Assembly: GCF_010727475.1 (NCBI RefSeq)
Contig: NZ_AP022567.1
Location: forward strand, 4,402,001 to 4,466,000
DNA length: 64,000 nt
Origin: Mycolicibacterium mageritense
Lineage (GTDB): Bacteria; Actinomycetota; Actinomycetes; Mycobacteriales; Mycobacteriaceae
Direction of reading: 5' to 3'
The position numbers and the translations under genes were made by a program. The notes below the pieces were generated by a model. That model had not been told where the DNA came from. It did no database searches and saw only the letters and a program-made list of their open reading frames with translations. Positions 26,281-34,425 of the stretch are shown here, piece after piece (position 1 is the first letter of the stretch; the number at the start of each line of letters is the position of its first letter).

Positions 26281-27942
26281 TCAGCGGATTGCGGTGGACA
26301 GCATGCTGTCGGCGTAGACGAGTTCGCCGTCGACATAGGTGCGCTCGACCCGGGTCTGGTCGATCTCCTCGGCGGGCGACGCGAACGGATCACGGTCGAG
26401 CACAACCAGATCCGCCAGGTAGCCGGGTCTGATGACGCCGGTCTCGTCCAAGTGGTTGACGTAGGCCGAGCCCGCGGTGTAGGCCGCGAACGCGGCATTG
26501 AGGTCGATCCGCTGCTCGGGCAGGAACACCCGGTCATCGGTGGTGGCCGGCGCGCGCCGGTTGACCGCGACGTGGATGCCCTGGATGGGATCGGGGCTGC
26601 TCACCGGCCAGTCGCTGCCTGCGGCCAGGACGGCGCCGGCCCGCAACAGATCGCCGAACGGGTACTGGCGCCGCGCGCGCTGCTCGCCGAGGAACGGAAT
26701 GGTGAGTTCGTCCATCGACGGTTCGTGGCAGGCCCACAGTGGCTGCATGTTCGCGACCGCTCCCAAGGTGCGGAACCGGGGGATGTCGCGTGGATCGACC
26801 ACCTGCAGATGTGCCAGATGTGGCCGTGTGTCGCGAAAACCGTTGGCATGCCGGGCGGCTTCGATCGCGTCGAGGGCCTCCCGGACGGCGCGGTCGCCGA
26901 GCGCATGGAAATGCACCTGGAAACCGAGCGCATCCAGTTCGACGACATAGCCGCGCAACGCTTCCGGGTCGACGAAGCTGACCCCCGCGTTGCGCGTGCC
27001 GCAGCCGCACCCGTCCAGGTAGGGCGCCAGCATGGCGGCGGTCTGGTTCTCGGCGATACCGTCGACCATGATCTTGACCGTGTTGGCACGGAGTCGCGCG
27101 TGCTGCAACGCGGTTCGACGCTCGACCATCTCCGCGATCTGTTCGGCGCCCCGGTCGCGCTCCCACCATTGTGCCGCCGCGACCCGCACCGTCAGGGTTC
27201 CGTCGAGCGCGGCACGCAGGTATGCGCGTTCCGCGTCCGGCACGGCCGCGTACCTGCCCAAAATCGCGTCCTGCCAGGCCGTGATGCCCAGGGAGTGGAG
27301 ATGGTTCTGCGCGTCGAGCAGTGCTCGGTACAACTCGTCCTCCGTGGGGCGCGGCACATGCGCCGCGACCAGGTCCATCGCGGCTTCCTGAAGCATCCCG
27401 GTGGCCGCACCGTCGGCGTCGCGTTCGATGCGTCCGCCCGGTGGATCCGGCGTGTCGTCGGTGATCCCGGCGATCTGCAGCGCGCGGCTGTTCACCCAGG
27501 CCCCGTGGTGATCTCGGTTCGGCAGGTACGCCGGCCGGTCTGCGACGACTGAATCGAGCATCCGAGCGGTCGGGATGCCGCCGTCGAAGGCGTCGAGAGA
27601 CCAACCTCCGCCCGTGATCCAGGGCCGCTCGGGGTGTGCCGCGGCGTAGGCGCCGACCGCGGCCAAGGTGGCGTCGGCATCGTCGAATGCGAGCAGGTCG
27701 CACGTCATGCGCTCGACACCTGCGCCTACGGGATGGACGTGGGCATCCTGGAAGCCGGGGATCAACAGCTTGCCCGCCAGGTCGACGACCGCGGTATCGG
27801 GACCGATCGATTCGCGCGCGGCGGTCCCGACTGCGCTGATCCGATTGCCGGTCACCGCAACGGCGTCGACTCGCGAACGCACGGAATCCATCGTCAGGAC
27901 CGGGCCTCCGGTGAATACGATGGTCGCCGGCACAGCTGGCAT
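26281..27942 (-). CDS. YtcJ-like amidohydrolase
   Basis: 553 residues from ATG 27942, preceded by AGGAG eight bases upstream. Amidohydrolase superfamily: a metal site near the N-terminus (PGFQDAHVHPVG, HxH), the FHALGDRAVREALDAIE motif with the later metal histidines, and GSDWPVSSPDPIQGIHVAVNR with the catalytic aspartate. Related YtcJ/NfdA proteins cleave N-acyl or N-formyl groups. It is the first gene of an operon with a polyamine-type importer, so it may deacylate the imported compound. Confidence 0.87.
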   Translation of the reverse strand: MPAVPATIVFTGGPVLTMDSVRSRVDAVAVTGNRISAVGTAARESIGPDTAVVDLAGKLLIPGFQDAHVHPVGAGVERMTCDLLAFDDADATLAAVGAYAAAHPERPWITGGGWSLDAFDGGIPTARMLDSVVADRPAYLPNRDHHGAWVNSRALQIAGITDDTPDPPGGRIERDADGAATGMLQEAAMDLVAAHVPRPTEDELYRALLDAQNHLHSLGITAWQDAILGRYAAVPDAERAYLRAALDGTLTVRVAAAQWWERDRGAEQIAEMVERRTALQHARLRANTVKIMVDGIAENQTAAMLAPYLDGCGCGTRNAGVSFVDPEALRGYVVELDALGFQVHFHALGDRAVREALDAIEAARHANGFRDTRPHLAHLQVVDPRDIPRFRTLGAVANMQPLWACHEPSMDELTIPFLGEQRARRQYPFGDLLRAGAVLAAGSDWPVSSPDPIQGIHVAVNRRAPATTDDRVFLPEQRIDLNAAFAAYTAGSAYVNHLDETGVIRPGYLADLVVLDRDPFASPAEEIDQTRVERTYVDGELVYADSMLSTAIR

Positions 27943-28039
27943 CGCGTTGTCTCCTGGTTTCGTTCGGGTGGTCGACGCGTGTTCCGGACTCGGGATCGCG
28001 ATTTGATGTGCGCCATGACACAGCAGCGCCGCAAAATGG

Positions 28040-28054
28040 GTCAAGGGTGTTGAC
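28040..28054. promoter_or_regulatory. Candidate TetR operator in the amidohydrolase/TetR divergent region
   Basis: GTCAA-GGGTG-TTGAC, an inverted repeat with perfect five-base arms, within the 135-base gap (27943-28077) between the divergent amidohydrolase and TetR genes. TTGAC at 28050 and a further GTTGAA nearby could also be -35 elements. Confidence 0.45.
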
Positions 28055-28077
28055 GTAAGGGTTGAAAGGCGGCGCGG

Positions 28078-28800
28078 ATGGGTCGGACTCTCAAATCGCA
28101 GTCGCCACGAACCCGGCGGCGCTCGACCAAGCAGGGCGTCGTGCTGTCCGAGCAGCTCATCGTCGAGACGGCGCTGCGGGTTCTGCAGTACCACGGCGCT
28201 GCGGGGCTGACCGTGCGACGGCTCGGTACCGCTCTCGGCGCGGACCCGACGGCTCTGTACCGCTACTTCCGGAGCATCGAGGACGTCATCCTGGCCATCA
28301 CCGACGAGCTCCTGCGTCGGGTGGTCGAGGACTGGCAGCCGACCGGTCGCTGGCGAGAGGACATGCGGGATCTCGGTCTGCGCGTGCATCGCGTCTACCT
28401 CGAACACCCGCAGGCCGGGGTGCTGGCCGCGAGCCGGGTGACCGGCGGAGCTCACGAGATCTCCGTCATCGAGACGGTTCTGGGGTTACTGCGCTCGGCA
28501 GGCTTTTCCGAGCGGGAGGCGGTCGACGTCTACCACGCCTTCATCGACCAGATGCTGGGGTTCGCGGCGCTGGACGCGGCTTTCGAGGCACTGCCCGCCG
28601 AGCACCAGAAGCGCGACGACGACAAGTGGCGTGACACCTACGCGCAGCTGCCCGCCGAGACGCACCCGAACATCTCGGCCACCAGCCGCCTGCTCGACGA
28701 GTCGATGCGGCGCAGTGCGTGCGAATCGGCGCTGGATCTCCTGCTCGACGGCATTGCCGCGCGGCTGAATTCACGCCGCGCCGGATCAACCGAGTCGTAG
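28078..28800 (+). CDS. TetR-family regulator next to the polyamine-type operon
   Basis: 240 residues. N-terminal TetR helix-turn-helix (VETALRVLQYHGAAGLTVRRLGTALGADPTALYRYFRS, about 30-68), here with a basic leader. The C-terminal part resembles the TetR_C domain of ligand-binding regulators. Divergent from the amidohydrolase/importer operon and therefore its likely repressor. The last 15 bases overlap the convergent GT-C gene. Confidence 0.85.
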   Translation: MGRTLKSQSPRTRRRSTKQGVVLSEQLIVETALRVLQYHGAAGLTVRRLGTALGADPTALYRYFRSIEDVILAITDELLRRVVEDWQPTGRWREDMRDLGLRVHRVYLEHPQAGVLAASRVTGGAHEISVIETVLGLLRSAGFSEREAVDVYHAFIDQMLGFAALDAAFEALPAEHQKRDDDKWRDTYAQLPAETHPNISATSRLLDESMRRSACESALDLLLDGIAARLNSRRAGSTES

Positions 28801-30288
28801 CAACGACGGCCAGACCTGCGACCACGGCAGCAGCGGTCCCGTGCACTTCCAGATCGTCACATCCCTGGTCACACCGGGGTATCCGAGTCGCGCATCGACC
28901 CGCCCGACCGGCTGCACGTGAGCACACACCGTGTTGGCGGTGTCGGGCCGCTGGTCGACGAACAACGCGGTGGTCGCGGAATCCGGTGGCGCGCCGAAGT
29001 ATCCCCACCCGCGGCTGGGCGAGTACACCGCGGGCAGGTAGCCGTCGCGGTAGTTGTCCAGAGCGCTTGCCTGCCAATAGGAATCGGCGATGACGACGGC
29101 GTGGTCCTGCTCGTCCGGGCTGAGCGCACGGTAGGCCTGAGCGGTGGCAGCGCTCAACTCGCTCCAGCCGAACTTGCCGTACAGCAGGATCGACATGCCC
29201 TGGCCCTCGGGTGCGGGCGGCAGGTCACGTTCCTGCTGCCACGGCAGGCTCCACACCGCGAGCGCGATCGAGGCGCACACCAGCGGCACGGCGGCGATGC
29301 GCTGCCAGCGCCGGGTGTCGCGCGTCAGCCATACCGCGCCTGCGGCCATGGCCACCGGCAGAACGCCCGCGACGTAGTAGGGCCGGCCGCCGAGCGCGAT
29401 GAACACGGCGAAGAGCAACAGCACCACCAGGCCGAGGAATCGATACGCACGCAGCGATTCCGAGCGCAGCAACGCCCACACGCCGCAGCCGACGAGCACG
29501 GTGCCGAGCAGGCCTGCGACGAACATCGCCGACGGGATGAACAGCAGCCGACCGCCGACGAAGTCGCTCTCGGCCGCGACCACACTGCCCATCGACACCT
29601 GCGGCCAGTCGTGGCGGTGCTGCCACCCCAGGCTCGGCAGCGCGGTCACCGCAACGATGGCCGCTCCCAGCCAGAACGCTCTGCGCCGCAACAACTCTCG
29701 CGGGCCGACGGCCAGCACCGCGAGCACGACCGTCAGCCAGAAGAACGGGATCAGCCACTTCACCTGGAACGCCACGGCAGTGACCAGGAAGGCCCAGATC
29801 AGCACCGAATCTCGCCGGGTTCGTGTCCACCGCACCACAAGCCAGGTGATCACGACCCACAGCGCGACGTCGATCACGTTGGTGGACAGCTGCGAACCCT
29901 GGACGAGAAGAAACGGCGACGTCGCGTACCCGGCCGCGGCCAAAAGTTGCGCCGCGCGGGTGCCGCCCAGCTCCCGGGTGATCAGGGCGGTGACGACGAT
30001 CGCGCCCGCGGTGGCTACGACTGCCGGGAGTCGCAGCACGAACAGGGAACCGGGCGCGACGGCGTCCATCGCGTGTGCGATCAGCGGCACCAGCGGCCCC
30101 TGGTCGGCATATCCGAACGACAACCGGCGTCCGGCCGACACGAAGTACAGCTCGTCGCCGAAGAAGCCGTACCGGCCCAGGAACGCCTGGAGGGCGACCG
30201 ATCCGAGCGCGGCGATCGCCGCGACGCCGGTGACGGCGAAGCGCGGCGGGGTCCGGACCGCGGTGTCGTCGAGCGTGGACGTGCTCAC
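28786..30288 (-). CDS. GT39/ArnT-like membrane glycosyltransferase
   Basis: 500 residues from a GTG overlapping the stop of the TetR gene upstream (GTGA). It begins with a membrane helix and the luminal motif FGDELYFVSAGRRLSFGYADQGPL, in which the Asp-Glu pair is the expected catalytic acid of GT-C/PMT-type enzymes. About eleven membrane segments; the last 120 residues form an outside domain (MSILLYGKFGWSEL... VIADSYWQASALDNYRDG). Donor and acceptor are unknown. Coupled to a TetR gene, so it is probably self-controlled with it. Confidence 0.78.
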   Translation of the reverse strand: MSTSTLDDTAVRTPPRFAVTGVAAIAALGSVALQAFLGRYGFFGDELYFVSAGRRLSFGYADQGPLVPLIAHAMDAVAPGSLFVLRLPAVVATAGAIVVTALITRELGGTRAAQLLAAAGYATSPFLLVQGSQLSTNVIDVALWVVITWLVVRWTRTRRDSVLIWAFLVTAVAFQVKWLIPFFWLTVVLAVLAVGPRELLRRRAFWLGAAIVAVTALPSLGWQHRHDWPQVSMGSVVAAESDFVGGRLLFIPSAMFVAGLLGTVLVGCGVWALLRSESLRAYRFLGLVVLLLFAVFIALGGRPYYVAGVLPVAMAAGAVWLTRDTRRWQRIAAVPLVCASIALAVWSLPWQQERDLPPAPEGQGMSILLYGKFGWSELSAATAQAYRALSPDEQDHAVVIADSYWQASALDNYRDGYLPAVYSPSRGWGYFGAPPDSATTALFVDQRPDTANTVCAHVQPVGRVDARLGYPGVTRDVTIWKCTGPLLPWSQVWPSLLRLG

Positions 30289-30917
30289 GGCTGACCACCG
30301 TTCGCGGTGGCCGCGTCGAACAACCGGATCAGTGCCGATGTGTACGCCGCGACGTCGAAGTCGGGTTCACGGACCGCGCGGCCGGCGATGCCGTCGATGC
30401 TGTCGCGGATGAGCTTGGCCGTCACGGTCGGGTCGAACTCGCCGAATTCGCCCGCCCGTTGGCCGTCGGTCAGCAGCTCGACCAGCGGGGCGATCATGTC
30501 GTCCTCGTTGCCGGTGTTGATGAACGTGAGTGCGCCGTCGGCGTTGCGCAGGTTGAGTGCCACCTCCATCATCGCGGCGACGAACGTGCGGTTGGCGTCG
30601 ATGAACGCGAGGTTGGATTCGATGTAGGCGCGCAGCTTGTTTCGCGAACCGTCGGCCGCCTCGACGAACGGTTTCATGTATTCGGCACCCGAGACGAAGA
30701 GCTGGATGACGACCTGCGTCATGAGGTCGTCCTTGCCGTCGAAATGGTAGGAGATGACGCCTTTGGAGATCCCGGCGTGCTTGGCGATCCGGGCCAGCGA
30801 CGCGTTGGCATAGCCGCCCTCGGCGAGCACCTCCACCGCCGACGCGAGGATCTGGCGGCGCCGGGCCTCCTCGATGAACGACCGCCGTTGGCCATCCGGA
30901 CTATTTTCTGGCCGCAT
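30285..30917 (-). CDS. TetR-family regulator upstream of the GT39-like gene
   Basis: 210 residues from ATG 30917 (TTG 30923 is also in frame). Helix-turn-helix QILASAVEVLAEGGYANASLARIAKHAGISKGVISYHFDGKDDL near the N-terminus (split here as QILASAVEVLAEGG and SLARIAKHAGISKGVISYHF). The C-terminal region has the pattern of TetR proteins with six-helix ligand pockets. The stop overlaps the membrane-enzyme GTG, forming a two-gene operon. Confidence 0.85.
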   Translation of the reverse strand: MRPENSPDGQRRSFIEEARRRQILASAVEVLAEGGYANASLARIAKHAGISKGVISYHFDGKDDLMTQVVIQLFVSGAEYMKPFVEAADGSRNKLRAYIESNLAFIDANRTFVAAMMEVALNLRNADGALTFINTGNEDDMIAPLVELLTDGQRAGEFGEFDPTVTAKLIRDSIDGIAGRAVREPDFDVAAYTSALIRLFDAATANGGQP

Positions 30918-30953
30918 GGTCAAAAATTAGCACACGTGGGCACCGGTCCCATG

Positions 30954-31015
30954 CGCGAGCAGACGCAGAAGCACCCGAAATCGCGCGATCAGGGGTACCG
31001 GACTGTCTGCTCGCG
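30954..31015 (-). terminator. Hairpin after the TetR gene at 31036
   Basis: Outer arms CGCGAGCAGAC / GTCTGCTCGCG are perfect, with weaker pairing inside (CACCCGAAATCG / CGATCAGGGGTA). It lies just after the stop of the minus-strand TetR gene and is the third member of the CGAGCAG hairpin family. Read as a terminator for that gene. Confidence 0.55.
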
Positions 31016-31035
31016 AGGGAACGTGCGAGGCAAAG

Positions 31036-31737
31036 TCACCCGGCCTTGGCGGCGATGCCGTCGAGCAGTTGGCCGAGGCCGGAGTGGAACTCGGTCAGCG
31101 GGCTGTCGTCGGACTGGTCGAACGCGCCCGCGTCGATGGCGGCGGCCAGCGCGGGGAAGCGGGCCGGTTCGACCAGGCGGCGCAGCAGAGCCGGGTAATC
31201 GCTGTCGTCGACCCCGCGCGCCTCGATGGCCAGCCCGGCCGAACCTCGCGTGAAGACCAGCACGGCGATGACAGCGGCGAGTTTCTCGCGTTCGGTCAGT
31301 GCGGTGCCCGACAGGGTGTTCAGGCCGGCGTCGAGCCAGGCCAGCTGACCGGGATCGGTGGGTGGCCCGGCGGACGCGGTCTGGAGGATCCACGGGTGGC
31401 GGTGATAGACGTTCCACAGCTCGAGCGCCCAATTGGTCAGTGCGCCACGCCAATCCGTTCCTTCGGGCGCCGACGGCGGCGGTCCGGGCCCGGTGGCGAG
31501 CATGAAGGTCACCAACTCGTCCTTGTTGGCCACATGGCGGTAGAGCGACATCGTGCCGCACCCGAGCCGCTCGGCCAGCCGCGCCATGGACAGTGCGGCA
31601 AGGCCGTAGGTGTCGGCCAGTTCGACGGCAGCCTCGACGATCGCCTCGCGGGTCAGTCCACGGGACCGGCGCGGTGCCGGATCCTGCTGCCAGAGCAGGC
31701 GCAGCGCGCGGGGGAGAGGAGGGTGGGGGCTGGTCAT
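31036..31737 (-). CDS. TetR-family regulator divergent to a DUF2306 protein
   Basis: 233 residues from ATG 31737 (TTG 31740 also in frame). Helix-turn-helix TREAIVEAAVELADTYGLAALSMARLAERLGCGTMSLYRHVANKDEL at about residues 29-75 (key part LAERLGCGTMSLYRHV). The C-terminal region follows the TetR_C_1 type. TACCCT, seven bases ahead of the ATG on this strand, is a plausible -10 for a leaderless message. It likely binds the ATGCGTATG sites next door. Confidence 0.85.
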   Translation of the reverse strand: MTSPHPPLPRALRLLWQQDPAPRRSRGLTREAIVEAAVELADTYGLAALSMARLAERLGCGTMSLYRHVANKDELVTFMLATGPGPPPSAPEGTDWRGALTNWALELWNVYHRHPWILQTASAGPPTDPGQLAWLDAGLNTLSGTALTEREKLAAVIAVLVFTRGSAGLAIEARGVDDSDYPALLRRLVEPARFPALAAAIDAGAFDQSDDSPLTEFHSGLGQLLDGIAAKAG

Positions 31738-31766
31738 CAACGTCAGGGTAAACCAGTGACAGCCAG

Positions 31767-31804
31767 ATGCGTATGACGTACCCTCATGCGTATGGCATAC
31801 GCAT
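31767..31804. promoter_or_regulatory. ATGCGTATG operator sites covering the start of the DUF2306 gene
   Basis: ATGCGTATG occurs at 31767-31775 and again at 31786-31794, where it forms a perfect palindrome ATGCGTATG-G-CATACGCAT (31786-31804). The palindrome includes the start codon of the DUF2306 gene. Position and symmetry fit an operator of the divergent TetR regulator, which would block transcription at the start site itself. Confidence 0.6.
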
Positions 31805-32457
31805 CAGGGCGGTCGACGCGGCTCGCCGCCGGTCTTGCGGTGGTCGTAACGGTATTCCTGGCATATTCGCTGCCGCCGTATCTCACCGGCGGCACTCGGG
31901 TGCCCGCCACGTTCGGGTTGCACTACCCCCTGCTCGTCGCGCACGTACTGCTCGCGAGCGTCGCGATGGTGGGAGCGGTCGTGCAGATCTGGCCGGGCCT
32001 GCGGCGTCGCCACCCGACGCTGCACCGGCGCACGGGACGCGTCTACGTCGCGACCGCGATCCCGGCGGCCGGGTGCGCGATGGTGATCGGGGCCGCGACC
32101 CCGTTCGGCCCCGTGCTGGCGGTCAGCAACGTGGCGCTCGCGGCACTGTGGCTCTGGTTCACCGTCGACGGCTTCGTCGCCGCGCGGCAGCGCCGGTTCG
32201 GCGCACACCGGCGCCAGATGCTGCGCAGTGCGACCCTGGCGCTGTCGATCATCACCAACAGGATCTGGACACCCGTGCTGTTCGTCGCATGTGAGCCGTT
32301 GCGCGACAGCATCTTCGGCGGCAACGAGGAACGTTTCATGTGGGCCGTGGCAGGCGTGGGCGCGTGGCTGGGCTGGACGGTTCCGCTGCTGGGGCTGCAG
32401 TTGTGGCTGCGGCGGCGGCCGGCAGAGGTCAGGGCCCGGTCATCGATCGGAGTGTGA
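31786..32457 (+). CDS. DUF2306-type membrane protein
   Basis: 223 residues from ATG 31786 (a second ATG at 31792 would remove two residues). About six membrane segments; HRRTGRVYVATAIPAAG and RRFGAHRRQMLRSATLALSIITNRIW are the DUF2306 hallmarks. Function unknown; members often pair with TetR regulators. No ribosome binding site precedes the ATG, and TATGAC ends eight bases before it, in line with a leaderless message. The last 18 bases overlap the next, convergent TetR gene. Confidence 0.8.
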   Translation: MRMAYASGRSTRLAAGLAVVVTVFLAYSLPPYLTGGTRVPATFGLHYPLLVAHVLLASVAMVGAVVQIWPGLRRRHPTLHRRTGRVYVATAIPAAGCAMVIGAATPFGPVLAVSNVALAALWLWFTVDGFVAARQRRFGAHRRQMLRSATLALSIITNRIWTPVLFVACEPLRDSIFGGNEERFMWAVAGVGAWLGWTVPLLGLQLWLRRRPAEVRARSSIGV

Positions 32458-32985
32458 GGTCGCCGTGATCCGGTCGATCACGGCAAGCAGTCCGTCGTCG
32501 TGGTCGGTCGTTGCCAGGTGGCCGCCCAGCGCGCGATGCAGCGCGGAGAAGTAGAGGCCGTCACCGATGAGCTTGACCGCGCGCGCGACGTCGCGATCAC
32601 CCAGGGTCTCGTGTAGCACGTTGAGCCAATCGGCGGATACGGACTCGATGACGGTCCGCGCCCGAGCGTCGCCGGCCTGCTGCAGGCGCGACACCGCCAC
32701 CACTGCCCGGTCGAGGGGTGTGCCCGCGTAGTGCGAGGTGCGGATGTAATAGCGGGCGGGCCCCTCGGGTGCGGTCCGCATCTCTTCGACGTCCTCGGCG
32801 GCCAGGGTCAGCAGACGGTCGCACATTGCCTCGGCGAGGCGGTCCTTCGACGGAAAGTGGTAGAGCAAACCGCCTTTGGACACGCCGGCTTTTGCGGCCA
32901 CCGCGTCGAGGGTGGCGTACCGCTCGCCTTCGACGGCGAGCAGATCCTCGTAGGCATCGAGGATGCGGTCCCGCGACGAAGCCAT
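32440..32985 (-). CDS. TetR-family repressor of the adjacent MFS exporter
   Basis: 181 residues. Helix-turn-helix ATLDAVAAKAGVSKGGLLYHFPSKDRL (key part VAAKAGVSKGGLLYHF) at about residues 24-50, then a C-terminal ligand domain. It is divergent from an MFS gene, with a perfect palindrome between them that overlaps the MFS -10 box. This is the classic layout of a drug-efflux repressor. Confidence 0.87.
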   Translation of the reverse strand: MASSRDRILDAYEDLLAVEGERYATLDAVAAKAGVSKGGLLYHFPSKDRLAEAMCDRLLTLAAEDVEEMRTAPEGPARYYIRTSHYAGTPLDRAVVAVSRLQQAGDARARTVIESVSADWLNVLHETLGDRDVARAVKLIGDGLYFSALHRALGGHLATTDHDDGLLAVIDRITATSHSDR

Positions 32986-33016
32986 CCCCAGAGCTTACGA
33001 CAGCCGCCACGAACTG

Positions 33017-33036
33017 TACCGTCTGGACGGTATAGT
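33017..33036. promoter_or_regulatory. TetR operator overlapping the MFS promoter
   Basis: TACCGTC-TG-GACGGTA (33017-33032), perfect seven-base arms. Its right end forms the -10 box TATAGT (33031-33036) of the MFS gene, so a bound repressor would block RNA polymerase. The form is typical of mycobacterial TetR operators. Confidence 0.72.
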
Positions 33037-33074
33037 CAGCGTCGGTCACATTTGATCGGCTGAGGGAGTGGGTG

Positions 33075-34298
33075 ATGCGGGCGTATCGCGACGTGGTCCG
33101 GACTCCGGGTGTGTTGAACGTGACTGCATCGCAGTTGTTCGCGCGCCTGCCGCTGGGCATGCTCAACCTCGCAATCCTGCTGCACGTGCAGTCGAGGACC
33201 GGTTCCTACGCGCTGGCCGGTGCCGCGGTCGCGTGTGTGAGCGTCGGGGAGGCGGTGGCGACGCCGGTGACCGCCCGGGTCGCCGGCCGTGCCATGGTGG
33301 CGACGCTCGTGATCGCGGCGCTGGCGAACGGCGCCGCCATGGTGGCTCTCGCATTCGCCAGTACCGCCCCGATCGTGCTCCTGGCCCTCGGCCTGCTGAT
33401 CGGCGCGTCGGTGCCGCCGCTGATGCCGGTGGTGCGGGCGTTGTACCCGCAGTTGGTGTCTCGCGACGGCGTGCGTGCATTGTTCGCGCTCGACACCACT
33501 GCGCAGGAGCTGATCTGGGTGGTCGGCCCGGTGGCCGCGACCTTCCTCGCATCCGCGTACGCGACGGCCGTCCCGCTGATCGCATCCGCGGCGGTGACGA
33601 TCGTGGGCACCGGCTGGTTTCTGCTGAGCGCCAAGCACCTTCGGCCGCCGGTGACCGCCAGAGCCGCGGCATTCGGCCGGGTGATGGCCAACCGGGCAGT
33701 CATCCTCGCCATGGTCGCAAGCCTCGCGCTGGTCGCGTCGTACATGGCCCTTGAGGTCGGTATCGTCGCCCTGCTCGGCCGCACTGGCGTCACCGCGGGA
33801 CTCGCGATCGCCGCGGCCAGTGTCGGGTCTGTGATCGGCGGCTTGGCGTTCGGGCACCGCCGATTTGGGCTCGCCGGCCTCGTCGCGGCATTGGCGATCG
33901 TGGCGATCGGCACCACCGGGTTCGGCCTCGTCGACAGCCTCGCCCTGCAGTTCTGCGCGTTGTTCATCTCGGGCCTGGGGTTTGCGCCGGCCATGTCCGC
34001 GCTCTACATCATGGTGTCCGCGGAAATCGCCGACCATGCCGCGACCGAGGCGTTCGGCTGGCTCAACAGTGCCGCACTGGTGGGCGGGGCCGCGGGTACG
34101 GCCGTGGCCGGTGTGGCGGCCGACGCGCACGGCGCGTCAGGACCGGTCGTCGTGTCGGTGGTGTTGGCGGCGGTCGCGGTGATCAGCCCGATCGTCGCTC
34201 GGTTGAGCGGTCCGCTGCGCGGTCTGTCCGACGAAGCGGGCGCACGACCCGACGGGGACGAGAACCTGTGTACGTCCACCGCCAATCCCGAGGCTTGA
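33075..34298 (+). CDS. MFS transporter
   Basis: 407 residues from ATG 33075 with GGGAG six bases upstream. Twelve predicted membrane segments, and DGVRALFALDTTAQELIWVVGP in the middle, as in MFS exporters of actinobacteria. No substrate can be named. Control by the divergent TetR protein through the palindrome in its promoter suggests inducible efflux of a small molecule. Confidence 0.82.
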   Translation: MRAYRDVVRTPGVLNVTASQLFARLPLGMLNLAILLHVQSRTGSYALAGAAVACVSVGEAVATPVTARVAGRAMVATLVIAALANGAAMVALAFASTAPIVLLALGLLIGASVPPLMPVVRALYPQLVSRDGVRALFALDTTAQELIWVVGPVAATFLASAYATAVPLIASAAVTIVGTGWFLLSAKHLRPPVTARAAAFGRVMANRAVILAMVASLALVASYMALEVGIVALLGRTGVTAGLAIAAASVGSVIGGLAFGHRRFGLAGLVAALAIVAIGTTGFGLVDSLALQFCALFISGLGFAPAMSALYIMVSAEIADHAATEAFGWLNSAALVGGAAGTAVAGVAADAHGASGPVVVSVVLAAVAVISPIVARLSGPLRGLSDEAGARPDGDENLCTSTANPEA

Positions 34299-34425
34299 CT
34301 TCGGCTTTGCCGGGCCGGTGCGTTGTCGGGCTCGTCAGTTTTCCCGTCGGCAAACCCCGTGCGGGTGTACTCTCCGGGCGTTCGCCCACATCGGCGGCGA
34401 TCCACCGATCGGGATGAGGTTCGCA

